64,000 bases of DNA from JAVBMJ01 sp031552535 (GTDB taxonomy: Bacteria > Bacteroidota > Bacteroidia > Bacteroidales > Rikenellaceae). The notes beneath the pieces are model-generated. The model did not search any database, was not told where the DNA came from, and saw only the letters and a program-made list of their open reading frames with translations. Each line of letters begins with the position of its first letter. Positions within the stretch are counted from its first letter, which is position 1. Made by a program: the position numbers and the translations under genes. The stretch covers positions 7,593 to 71,592 of the forward strand of contig JAVBMJ010000011.1 of NCBI GenBank assembly GCA_031552535.1, given 5' to 3'. Below are positions 16,082-23,967 of this stretch, one piece after another.

Positions 16082-16373
16082 TCTTTTATAGGTATAATGG
16101 TCAAAAACAGCTGATGAAATAGCTGTAATTATCTGGACATACGCCTATTATAGACAGTTAGATGAAACCTATTTCATTAAACTCTGTAAAATTCATTAAC
16201 AAAACAGCGCAAAACCTACTCCGAGCACTGTGGGAGGGCGCAGAGTAGGTTTTGCGAGAAATGAAAATCAGCTGTTTTTAGTCACATTACCATCTTTTTT
16301 GACCACTATATCCAAAAAAGGGCCTGACTCAAAAATTATGAGTCAGGCCCTTCTGTATTAATCGCCCAGCTGA
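16082..16373. other. Intergenic region with nested inverted repeats
   Basis: Outer arms share AAAAACAGCTGAT (about 16103-16115 and its complement at about 16266-16278). An inner perfect 14-bp pair (CGCAAAACCTACTC at 16208-16221, complement at 16243-16256) encloses 21 nt. A separate terminator is at 16318-16352. The convergent flanking genes leave this region free to fold as RNA from either strand. No coding sequence is evident. Confidence 0.6.
16318..16352. terminator. Bidirectional terminator between waaA and fimbrillin gene
   Basis: Perfect 13-bp arms (AAGGGCCTGACTC and its complement) enclose a 9-nt AT loop. An A-run precedes the stem on the plus strand, which becomes a T-run for the minus-strand fimbrillin transcript. 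The stem sits 21 bp beyond that gene's stop. Confidence 0.8.
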
Positions 16374-17354
16374 TTACGGTAGCAGCGGGAGTGTAAATTT
16401 ATAGAGCCCAGACTTGAAGCCATCGGCCGGCATATTCCTCGGTTCGGAAGTAAATTCGCCTTGTGATGTATTCACACTCAGAACAATAGTCTGTCCACCC
16501 GCGTTGGCCGGCGCTGCGAATACTATCCAGCATTTATACGGCTGATCCTGCCCCGAAAGTGCGTAACCTGTGCCCTCGTCGGCGACAAGCGTGACGGAAC
16601 TCACCGGATTGGCATAGCTGGTCGTAGGGACAATGCCTGGAAGAGTGAGCGAAAGCGTTGTATAGAATATAGCCGCATTGTCGCCGCTTTTCAGCGTTAC
16701 GCTGTTGATAGTCACCGGCGCGGTCTTTTCTATCCCTGTGGGAGTGACACTCACTTCGAGTACCGTTATCGCATGGTTCAGTGTGAACGAGGCCGAAGAC
16801 CAGTTGGTAATGCTTATACGGTCGGAGTAACTAAAATCGTATGTGCCGAATTCGGTGCTCGGCACTATGCCGGTTTGCTTTTGTTCAGCGGGAATTGTGC
16901 AGGAAGGATCCGCAGTATCGGCAGCCGTGGTATAAGGATAGTAAGCTACATAAAATCCTGCATCCAAAGCACTGCCGGTGTATGTAAATGCGGCGTACGA
17001 CGAGGTGCCATTGGCCCCTACCGACGAAAATTTTGCGTTACCATTTATCGACCCTCCATACTCGCTGGTAAGGCAAACGCCTATCTCGTCGCCTGCGCTC
17101 CAGTATATGTCGCGGCCACCGGTGGCATTCGGGACGGGATTGAGTACTGTACGGGTAGAGGGATCGGTAGCTTCATCGAACCAGCCCACATATTCGAATC
17201 CTCCGTTGTCCGGCGCCGATTTGACAGGCACGCCATGGTTGGCGCCGACAGTAATCGTTACTTCTTTCGACGGAGTGTCTTTGCCGTCGGTCGCGCACCC
17301 TGTGATTATAACTCCTGCGGCCAGAACTAAAAATATCTTCTTCATAATTTTCAA
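16374..17354 (-). CDS. Fimbrillin-like lipoprotein
   Basis: The 326-residue protein has a lipoprotein signal peptide ending GVIITGC. The mature part resembles Bacteroidales fimbrillin-family proteins: an early STRTVLNP segment, IYWSAGDEIGV, a beta-rich N domain ending in FYVAYYPY, and a LNHAITVLEVSV strand. Such proteins are secreted as lipoproteins and may form, or cap, surface pili after protease processing; many are simply surface lipoproteins. A small ORF ends 14 bp upstream on the same strand and probably shares the transcript. No minor-fimbrillin assembly genes are nearby. Family membership is fairly sure, pilus formation is not. Confidence 0.8.
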   Translation of the reverse strand: MKIMKKIFLVLAAGVIITGCATDGKDTPSKEVTITVGANHGVPVKSAPDNGGFEYVGWFDEATDPSTRTVLNPVPNATGGRDIYWSAGDEIGVCLTSEYGGSINGNAKFSSVGANGTSSYAAFTYTGSALDAGFYVAYYPYTTAADTADPSCTIPAEQKQTGIVPSTEFGTYDFSYSDRISITNWSSASFTLNHAITVLEVSVTPTGIEKTAPVTINSVTLKSGDNAAIFYTTLSLTLPGIVPTTSYANPVSSVTLVADEGTGYALSGQDQPYKCWIVFAAPANAGGQTIVLSVNTSQGEFTSEPRNMPADGFKSGLYKFTLPLLP

Positions 17355-17367
17355 CCTCCCGATTTAA

Positions 17368-17520
17368 TTAGAAAATTTCCCCATAGTCGGGAAGACCGTT
17401 CATTTTATTAGACTGCGCAAAGCCAGCCTCGACTTTAATTTCAGCTACTTCCACACGCGGAGCAGAATATTCCCCGGTTTCGTTCAATAAGAGATCATTC
17501 ATCGAAATTTGGTTTATCAT
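17368..17520 (-). CDS. Small 50-residue protein preceding the fimbrillin gene
   Basis: This frame starts at ATG 17520-17518 (MINQISMNDLLL) and ends at TAA 17370-17368, 13 bp before the fimbrillin start. It is acidic, with a YSAPRVEVAEIKVEAGFAQS core and an aromatic/acidic tail (PDYGEIF). Short peptides with an AP-x-VEV...V-E-x-GFA-x-S core recur, in my recollection, in Bacteroidales surface-protein loci, but I cannot name a function. The frame stays open another 63 bp upstream without an ATG, and a second frame precedes it (see the pseudogene entry). The real product may therefore be longer. Reality as a translated gene is likely but unproven. Confidence 0.55.
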   Translation of the reverse strand: MINQISMNDLLLNETGEYSAPRVEVAEIKVEAGFAQSNKMNGLPDYGEIF

Positions 17521-17652
17521 GTCTTTCAGGTTTGTGATTTCTCCGGTCGTTAGCGTTATGCCGGCAAAATTCTCCGTGGCAGCACGTCATTAATAATACA
17601 AATCACAGACGCCTTATACCAATCCCCGTTGCGTTTCACCAACTCCACAAAG
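17368..17652 (-). pseudogene. Possible single-base frameshift in an ~90-residue ORF
   Basis: Directly after the -7 box, a minus-strand frame beginning about 17647 reads VELVKRNGDWYKASVIC and IINDVLPRR, then stops at about 17554. The frame of the 50-residue protein takes over at about 17583 with ATENFAGITLTTGEI and runs in-frame to MINQ. A single missing base near 17582-17586 would join them into one protein with a smooth composition. This may be a recent frameshift, a programmed slip, or a coincidence of two short frames. Confidence 0.4.
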
Positions 17653-17655
17653 ATA
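17648..17655 (-). promoter_or_regulatory. -7 box (TATCTTTG) for the small ORF-fimbrillin unit
   Basis: On the minus strand TATCTTTG matches TAnnTTTG. It lies about 128 bp upstream of the 50-residue ORF start, leaving a long leader, or lies immediately upstream of the longer frame that begins GTG/TTG at about 17647-17641. Confidence 0.6.
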
Positions 17656-17769
17656 ATATTTTTTCCCCTGTAAAAAAATAGTTTCCGAAAATCAGCTTTA
17701 TACAGGCACTTGATATGGCTTCGCAGAACTTGTTGATGAAAGTGTTTATATTTTCACTGGGTTTCAGAG

Positions 17770-17798
17770 TTGAGTCTGCGGGAATTGATCTATTTTTG
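17770..17798 (+). promoter_or_regulatory. Promoter of uvrD/pcrA helicase
   Basis: TTG (17770-17772) and TATTTTTG (17791-17798) are separated by 18 bp. The chosen start codon is 6 bp downstream at 17805. Longer reading frames that start at 17715 would run through this promoter, which argues for 17805. Confidence 0.6.
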
Positions 17799-17804
17799 CG
17801 TGGC

Positions 17805-20219
17805 ATGAAAGAGTATTTGGATAACCTTAACGGCCCCCAACGCGAGGCTGTGATCAATTTCGAGGGGCCATCGCTTATAGTCGCGGGGGCGGGGTCGGGA
17901 AAAACCAGGGTGTTGACCACCCGCATAGCATATATGCTCGATAGCGGCATCGAACCCGACAGGGTGTTGGCGCTGACTTTTACCAATAAGGCTGCCCGCG
18001 AAATGCGCGAACGCATAGCAACGATAGTGGGTGAACGCCGTAGCCGCAGGTTGTGGATGGGTACTTTCCACTCGATATTCTACCGGATATTGCGCGCCGA
18101 GGCTTCACGGCTGGGTTTTCCTTCCGATTTTACTATCTACGACTCGGCCGACAGCCGTAACCTGATAAAAAACATCATAAAGGAACTCGACCTTAGCGAC
18201 GAGACCTATAAGCCCAAAGATATACAGGCCCGTATATCGATGGCTAAAAACAACCTGGTGACCGCGGCTTCGTATGAGGCCAATACGGCGCTGTTGACCG
18301 AGGACCGCGACCGCAAAAAGCCCCAGACGGTAGAAGTGTACAAGCGGTATGTGGCGCGATGTAAACAGAACGGGGCGATGGATTTCGACGATCTTCTGTT
18401 GTATATCAATATACTGTTCCGGGATTTTCCAGATGCCCTGGACCGTTACCGCAACCAGTTTACCCATCTGCTGGTCGACGAGTACCAGGATACGAATTAC
18501 GCCCAATACCTGATAGTTAAACGGTTGGCTGAGGGCCGCGGGAATATATGCGTTGTGGGCGACGATTCGCAGAGCATCTATTCGTTCCGTGGAGCCAGGA
18601 TTGAGAATATATTGCGCTTCCAGAAAGATTTTCCGGCGGCGCGCCTTTTCAAACTCGAACGCAACTACCGTTCCACGCAGACAATAGTCGATGCCGCCAA
18701 CAGTGTAATCGCCAAAAACAGCAACCGCATCAAGAAGACCTCTTTTTCGGAAGGACAGAAAGGCGATGGCATAAAGGTGTTGAAGGCTTACACCGATCAG
18801 GAGGAGGCATCTATAGTTGCCGACCAGATGCGTTGCCTGTCACGGAGCGGTTCGCAATGGAGCGACATAGCCATACTTTACCGCACCAATGCCCAATCGC
18901 GCGTGCTGGAGGAGGCTTTGCGGCGCAGAGGGATACCATATAAGATATACGGCGGCATGTCGTTCTACCAGCGCAAAGAAATAAAGGACCTTATGGCATA
19001 TATCCGCCTGGTGGTCAATCCACGCGACGACGAAGCCCTGCGTCGCATAATAAACTATCCCACGCGGGGAATAGGCGACACGACGCTTGAGAAAATAACC
19101 CGTGCGGCAGCTCAGCGCAGCATGTCGATATGGGAAACTATAGGGTCGATAGAACCCGCCGAGGCCGACCTGAAGGGAGCCGCGGCGAACAAACTGCGCG
19201 AATTCTCCTCGCTGATCACTTCGCTATCATTGTCGCGTGAACAGATGGGGCTTTATGAATTCGGTCTGGAGGTGGCCACCCGCAGCGGCATTATCGGCAT
19301 ATACAAAATGGACCGCTTCTCACCCGAGGCGCAGAGTGCGCTGGATAATATCGAGGAGTTGTTGAATTCGATGAAGTCTTTCGCCGACGACTGGGTGCGC
19401 GAGAAACTGGAAACGGGTGAAGAGCCCTTGCCGCCGACAATATCCGAGTGGTTGCAGGACGTAGCTCTTTTGACCGACATGGACAACGAATCGGCGGAAG
19501 ACCGCGACAAAGTGACGCTGATGACGGTGCATAGCGCCAAAGGGTTGGAGTTTAAGAACGTGTTCGTGACGGGAATGGAGGAGAACCTTTTCCCGGGTGT
19601 GATGAGCGCTTCGTCGGCCGATGAGTTGGAGGAGGAGCGAAGGCTGTTCTATGTGGCTCTTACGCGAGCCATGGAACGGGTGTTTTTGTCGTTTTCGGAA
19701 ACCCGCTTCAAGTGGGGCAGCATGGAGTTCTGCCGTCCGAGCCGTTTTTTGGGTGAGATCTCGGGCGAGTTCCTCGATGTGGACTTCGACCTGGGAAGCG
19801 GCGCCGATGTCCCGTCGCGGGTTGTGGAGACCAAAGAGCGTTTTATGGGTGCCGGAGCCGGGCAGCGGAGTGAGCGGCAACCGGAGGGACAGGCGGGCCG
19901 CAGGACGGATTATCCGCGCCGTGGCGACATACCTGGGCATTCAAAGCCCGTGTCACCGCAGCCGGTGGCAGATCCGCGCTTCAGGAGTCTCGGGACGAGG
20001 CCGCAGGCTTCGACTCAGGTTGCAGCCGGGGCGGAGGCACCGGTTGCGACAGGCGATATCGTGGTCGGGTCCCGGGTGCGGCATGCAAAATTCGGCGGCG
20101 GAACCATCGAGGCTATCGAGGCTTTCGGCGACGATCAAAAGTTTGTGATCTCCTTCGATGAACCGGTATACGGGAAGAAAACGATACTCAAGAAATTTGC
20201 AAAACTAACAGTCATATAG
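17805..20219 (+). CDS. pcrA: ATP-dependent DNA helicase UvrD/PcrA (SF1A)
   Basis: The 804-residue protein starts MKEYLDNLNGPQREAV, the family's Q-motif region. It continues with Walker A AGAGSGKT, LTFTNKAAREMR (motif Ia), DEYQDTN (motif II), GDDSQSIYSFRGA (motif III), ERNYRST (IV), VTLMTVHSAKGLEFKNVF (V) and LFYVALTRAME (VI). The C-terminal 45 residues (VRHAKFGGGTIE) form the Tudor-like tail seen in PcrA. It unwinds DNA 3'-5' in nucleotide excision and replication repair. A linker rich in G, R and Q (about 705-755) precedes the tail. The frame extends 30 codons further upstream, but those codons overlap the promoter. Confidence 0.95.
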   Translation: MKEYLDNLNGPQREAVINFEGPSLIVAGAGSGKTRVLTTRIAYMLDSGIEPDRVLALTFTNKAAREMRERIATIVGERRSRRLWMGTFHSIFYRILRAEASRLGFPSDFTIYDSADSRNLIKNIIKELDLSDETYKPKDIQARISMAKNNLVTAASYEANTALLTEDRDRKKPQTVEVYKRYVARCKQNGAMDFDDLLLYINILFRDFPDALDRYRNQFTHLLVDEYQDTNYAQYLIVKRLAEGRGNICVVGDDSQSIYSFRGARIENILRFQKDFPAARLFKLERNYRSTQTIVDAANSVIAKNSNRIKKTSFSEGQKGDGIKVLKAYTDQEEASIVADQMRCLSRSGSQWSDIAILYRTNAQSRVLEEALRRRGIPYKIYGGMSFYQRKEIKDLMAYIRLVVNPRDDEALRRIINYPTRGIGDTTLEKITRAAAQRSMSIWETIGSIEPAEADLKGAAANKLREFSSLITSLSLSREQMGLYEFGLEVATRSGIIGIYKMDRFSPEAQSALDNIEELLNSMKSFADDWVREKLETGEEPLPPTISEWLQDVALLTDMDNESAEDRDKVTLMTVHSAKGLEFKNVFVTGMEENLFPGVMSASSADELEEERRLFYVALTRAMERVFLSFSETRFKWGSMEFCRPSRFLGEISGEFLDVDFDLGSGADVPSRVVETKERFMGAGAGQRSERQPEGQAGRRTDYPRRGDIPGHSKPVSPQPVADPRFRSLGTRPQASTQVAAGAEAPVATGDIVVGSRVRHAKFGGGTIEAIEAFGDDQKFVISFDEPVYGKKTILKKFAKLTVI

Positions 20220-20253
20220 AGCCTGTCTGCCGCTTTCTGCGGTGAGGCAGGCT
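20220..20253 (+). terminator. Imperfect hairpin after the helicase gene
   Basis: AGCCTG...CAGGCT plus TGCCGC...GCGG form an imperfect stem that begins at the helicase stop codon. The downstream sequence lacks a T-run, so it is a weak terminator candidate. It also matches the GCCTGTCTG motif found next to other repeat elements in the window. Confidence 0.4.
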
Positions 20254-20361
20254 GTGCGATGCCCAGACATATCAAGACGCTGGCGGACAGATTTTAAACC
20301 GTGCCGTCCGTGTGGAGGAGAGTCCTGCGGCGCCGGCGCAATATGATAAACTACTTGTATT

Positions 20362-21123
20362 ATGAATTTTCTGGCAGTTATTCCGGCGCGTTACGCTTCG
20401 ACGCGCTTCCCAGGTAAACCACTCGTGCGGATCGCAGGTAAGAGCATGATACATAGGGTTTACGAGCGTACTGCGGCGCATTACGAACACCTTTGTGTGG
20501 CTACCGACGATGATCGTATCCGCGAGGCGGTGGAGGCGTTCGGGGGCAGGGCGGTGATGACTTCGCCGTTGCATCAAAGCGGGACCGACCGTGCGGCGGA
20601 GGCATTGGATATCTACTCGGCCGACAGCGGTATTGTTTTCGATGTGGTGGTGAACGTACAGGGTGACGAGCCTTTTGTCAGCACGGAACACCTCACTAAA
20701 ATCCGTGCCCTTTTCGATGATCCCTCGACGGAGATAGGGACGTTGGTCAAAAAATTTTCACCGTCGGAGGATATTTTCAATCCCAACACTCCGAAGGTGG
20801 TGCTTTCGTCGCGTGGCGAGGCACTTTATTTCAGCCGGTCGGTGGTCCCGTTCCTACGTGGAGTGGAACAGCGACAGTGGCAACAGGCACACGTATATTA
20901 TAAACACATAGGACTCTACGCCTACCGTTCAGAAATCCTTCGCGAGGTCACCGCTCTCGGCAGGGGGAAGTTGGAGAAGGCCGAATCACTGGAACAGTTG
21001 CGCTGGCTGGAAAACGGATACAGGATACGTGTCGCCGAAACGGTTTCCGAAACTATTGCCATCGACACTCCCGAAGACCTCGAACGCCTGCTGGCCTCGA
21101 TGCCTGCGGAAAGGTTTTTGTAA
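20362..21123 (+). CDS. kdsB: 3-deoxy-manno-octulosonate cytidylyltransferase
   Basis: The 253-residue protein carries VIPARYASTRFPGKPL, the nucleotide-binding start of KdsB, then VATDDDRI, VNVQGDEPF and KHIGLYAYR. It activates KDO with CTP to CMP-KDO in the cytoplasm, the donor for WaaA. Its length matches the family. It is monocistronic and convergent with the cold-shock gene; a shared terminator lies between them. Confidence 0.95.
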   Translation: MNFLAVIPARYASTRFPGKPLVRIAGKSMIHRVYERTAAHYEHLCVATDDDRIREAVEAFGGRAVMTSPLHQSGTDRAAEALDIYSADSGIVFDVVVNVQGDEPFVSTEHLTKIRALFDDPSTEIGTLVKKFSPSEDIFNPNTPKVVLSSRGEALYFSRSVVPFLRGVEQRQWQQAHVYYKHIGLYAYRSEILREVTALGRGKLEKAESLEQLRWLENGYRIRVAETVSETIAIDTPEDLERLLASMPAERFL

Positions 21124-21171
21124 AACCGGCACGTCTGGAGGATTTATATGAAGTCTGCAAGCAAAACACAA

Positions 21172-21195
21172 AAGGCATCCCCGAGAGGATGCCTT
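21172..21195. terminator. Bidirectional terminator between kdsB and cold-shock gene
   Basis: AAGGCATCC (21172-21180) pairs with GGATGCCTT (21187-21195) around a 6-nt loop. An A-rich left flank serves as a T-run for the minus-strand transcript. It lies between two converging genes. Confidence 0.75.
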
Positions 21196-21223
21196 ACTGT
21201 TTGAATAGAAACAATCTTATTGT

Positions 21224-21424
21224 TTATCCTATTACATTCACATTAACAGCTTGTTCGCCTTTTTTGCCTTCGCCTACTTCGAACTCAACTTTCTGACCTT
21301 CCTCCAAACCGCGGAAGCCTTCCTTGTTAATGCCGGTGTAGTGAACAAAAATGTCGCTACCTGTTTCGGTTGTGATAAAGCCATAACCTTTGGCAGAATC
21401 GAACCACTTTACTGAACCTTTCAT
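21224..21424 (-). CDS. Cold-shock domain protein (CspA family)
   Basis: The 66-residue protein is a single cold-shock domain. KGSVKWFDSAKGYGFI contains RNP1 (KGYGFI), and DIFVHYTGI contains RNP2 (DIFVHY). It binds single-stranded RNA or DNA in the cytoplasm as an RNA chaperone. The size is standard for CspA proteins. The gene is monocistronic, and its AT-rich 57-bp upstream region contains a near-consensus -7 box (TTACTTTG). Confidence 0.97.
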   Translation of the reverse strand: MKGSVKWFDSAKGYGFITTETGSDIFVHYTGINKEGFRGLEEGQKVEFEVGEGKKGEQAVNVNVIG

Positions 21425-21541
21425 AAAAAAATGTTATTAAAATTTAACACGGCAAAGTAAAGCAAAAACTTTTGTAAAACAATGAGAAATGGAAAAAAAT
21501 TTCTACTTTTACCTCAGAATTTAAAAAGCCCTCCGAAAGCG

Positions 21542-22333
21542 ATGAAGTTTTTCTACATAACCAACAGTTTATGTACAGAGTGCGGCCGTTGTGAGGAGAC
21601 ATGTCCCACATCGGCCATATTCAGATCGGGTGACGGCAGGCGGATCAGTTACGACAAGTGTACCTCGTGCGGTAACTGCATGAAAAGCTGCGACTCGGCG
21701 GCAGTGACCATCGAAACACTGGAAAGCGTGCTGCAAGACATGGAACGGGTCGAGGTTTACAAAGAACGTATACAACGTCTTGAAAATGAACTTTCGTCGA
21801 CTAAAGATGATCTATCTTCGGCAATGTCCATGTTCAGGGACACATTGCTCAATTTGCCGTTGGCGGCTCTTGTGTGCGACAGGTTTGAAAATATCGTGTT
21901 TGCCAACAGGGAGATGAGCGAGATTCTCGACCTGGATCCTGTAATACTCTCCCAGGCGGCGGAAAATCTGTCGGGAGAGAGCCTGGAGAGCGTAGTGCCG
22001 GAAGAGGTGCTGCGTGCATTGAGGCTTTCGACACCCGAAATATCGGGATTGTTTAATGTATTCGAGATAGGAGGCCGCAAAATATTGTTGTCGGCATCGC
22101 GTTTTACAGGAGGCGGAATGGTGGTGTTTCTGAGAGATGTAGACAATCCCGGAGTTGTTGGCGAAGAGATAATACGGAGGTTGCAGGAGACGATAGACCG
22201 CAAAATGTCGATGGTTCAGCAGATAGGTTTTCTGTTGGGCGAGGAGGTATCGGTTTTTGTCAACAACCTCAATTCGGTTATAGGGATCATAGAATCTACG
22301 TCGGGAGGGAAGGACATAAAAGTGTCAGAATGA
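21542..22333 (+). CDS. 2[4Fe-4S] ferredoxin-PAS domain protein, hydrogenase-associated type
   Basis: I take the start at 21542 (MKFFYI), 20 codons inside the longest frame. Residues about 8-60 are a bacterial dicluster ferredoxin: CTECGRCEETCP and CTSCGNCMKSCD. A coiled coil (about 70-105) and a PAS-like domain (about 110-205, LPLAALVCDRFENIVFANREM) follow. A helical tail contains MVQQIGFLLGEE. I recall this tail from PAS-containing [FeFe]-hydrogenases of clostridial hfs-type clusters, but the H-cluster domain itself is absent here. It may sense redox state and signal to the phosphatase encoded 1.6 kb downstream. Its stop overlaps the next frame (ATGA). Confidence 0.8.
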   Translation: MKFFYITNSLCTECGRCEETCPTSAIFRSGDGRRISYDKCTSCGNCMKSCDSAAVTIETLESVLQDMERVEVYKERIQRLENELSSTKDDLSSAMSMFRDTLLNLPLAALVCDRFENIVFANREMSEILDLDPVILSQAAENLSGESLESVVPEEVLRALRLSTPEISGLFNVFEIGGRKILLSASRFTGGGMVVFLRDVDNPGVVGEEIIRRLQETIDRKMSMVQQIGFLLGEEVSVFVNNLNSVIGIIESTSGGKDIKVSE

Positions 22334-22356
22334 AAAACAAACATATAGTACATATC

Positions 22357-23946
22357 ATGAGAAAATTGATCTATCTGGTATTGGTGGTGTTGCTGGCCGG
22401 GTGCGGCTCAAAGGAAGAAAATCATTCGTTGGAACTTACCTTGCCTTCGCTCTCTTTTGGTAATAAAGCCGAATCGGGTACGGCCAACATTACCGCCAGT
22501 GACAGTTGGACGGCCTCGATCTCTCCGGCATCGGCGTCGTCATGGCTCCAAATCGACAAAACGTCGGGAGGTGTCGGAAGCACTACTGTAAAATTCTCGG
22601 TCGTAGCCAACCCGGGAGAGGCACGCAGTGCCACGGTAGAGATCGAAATGGCCTCAATCAAAAAAACGGTAAACGTCACCCAGGCGAGTGTCGACAAGAT
22701 AACGCTCACCCCGGCGCAAAAAACCTATACCATAGGTGCTGCCGGAGAGGTGCTGACCATCACTGCCGAGTGCGCGTCGATGATCGAAGTGCTGTGTCCG
22801 TCGTGGATAAGCCACACGCTGACCAAATCGCAGGATAAATATACAATAATACTGACTGTGGGATTGAATTCCGGGGCTGCCCGTAACGGGACCGTATCGC
22901 TTCAGGGGATCAACGGCAGCCTTGCGTCGGAGTCGATCACGGTGAATCAGGCGGTTTACGATCCGGGGGCGTTTTACAGCGACGGGGAGATCGTGACCCT
23001 GGCGTCGGCTACCATAGGCAATGGAGTCGACCTGGTGTTCATGGGTGAAGGGTTTACATTGCAGGATATGGCCCGCGGCGGCAACTCGAAGTATGAAAAA
23101 TCTGTAAAACAGGCGGTGGAACATTATTTCGCTGTTGAACCTTACAAGTCATACCGGTCGCATTTCAATATATACATGATCGCAGCCGTGTCGAACCAGA
23201 GCGGCATTACAAACGAACCTTGGGGGACGACTTACGATACGAAATTCAGCGTCCGTTATACCGAGAATCAGGGCACGGGTATAACGTGCAATACCACACT
23301 GTGCGAAACATGGGCTAAAACGATCCCCAACATCGATCCCAGCAAGGACCTGAGCATTATTCTGGTCCTTAACAGCACCAAGTATGCCGGCACATGCTGG
23401 ATGCGTGCCGACGGCCTTTCCATTGCCATGTGCCCGATGAGTAGGGAGACATACCCGTGGGATTTCAGGGGTGTTGTCCAACACGAGGCGGGAGGTCACG
23501 GGTTCGGGCGTTTTGCCGATGAATATATAAACTACCAGGGTACCGCTATTCCTTCGGCCGACGCCACTTCCCAGAAAAATTCACAAACTGCATATGGATG
23601 GCAGCGCAACATAGACTTCACGAGCGATATCACGAAGACCTGGTGGAAAGATTTTGCAGGACTTGCGAAATACCCCGCGGTGGGTACATTCGAAGGTGCG
23701 GGATACTATTCATATGGTGTGTGGCGCGCCGAGAACACGAATTGCATGATAAATAACATACCGTATTACAACGCGCATTGCCGTTATCTTATCACGCAGC
23801 GCATCATGACGATAGCAGGCAGGGCATTCACGTTTGCCGACTTCGTAGCTACGGATAATGTCGCGGTTCTCGCATCGGTCCAAACCAAGGTGCCCGAGAA
23901 GATCATGCCGCCATTGGCTCCGCCTATCATGGTAACTAAGTGGTAA
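22357..23946 (+). CDS. BACON-domain M64 (IgA peptidase-type) lipoprotein
   Basis: With start 22357 the product is 529 residues. A frame starting at 22330 overlaps the upstream stop codon (ATGA) and adds nine residues. The signal peptide ends in the lipobox VLLAGC. Two BACON-like beta domains (about 25-115 and 115-200) precede a catalytic domain with QHEAGGHGFGRFADEY, the zinc motif of peptidase family M64. BACON domains usually bind glycans or mucin. A surface metallopeptidase acting on host or dietary glycoproteins is plausible, but the substrate is unknown. Its position between two cytoplasmic redox-signalling genes is odd. Confidence 0.88.
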   Translation: MRKLIYLVLVVLLAGCGSKEENHSLELTLPSLSFGNKAESGTANITASDSWTASISPASASSWLQIDKTSGGVGSTTVKFSVVANPGEARSATVEIEMASIKKTVNVTQASVDKITLTPAQKTYTIGAAGEVLTITAECASMIEVLCPSWISHTLTKSQDKYTIILTVGLNSGAARNGTVSLQGINGSLASESITVNQAVYDPGAFYSDGEIVTLASATIGNGVDLVFMGEGFTLQDMARGGNSKYEKSVKQAVEHYFAVEPYKSYRSHFNIYMIAAVSNQSGITNEPWGTTYDTKFSVRYTENQGTGITCNTTLCETWAKTIPNIDPSKDLSIILVLNSTKYAGTCWMRADGLSIAMCPMSRETYPWDFRGVVQHEAGGHGFGRFADEYINYQGTAIPSADATSQKNSQTAYGWQRNIDFTSDITKTWWKDFAGLAKYPAVGTFEGAGYYSYGVWRAENTNCMINNIPYYNAHCRYLITQRIMTIAGRAFTFADFVATDNVAVLASVQTKVPEKIMPPLAPPIMVTKW

Positions 23947-23967
23947 CGTGACAAACAGTGGGATACG

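Noticed and set aside
20310..20345. GAGGAGAGTCC resembling the RNase P RNA P4 element
   Set aside because: Only about 140 bp separate the flanking genes, far too little for RNase P RNA, and no partner motif is present.
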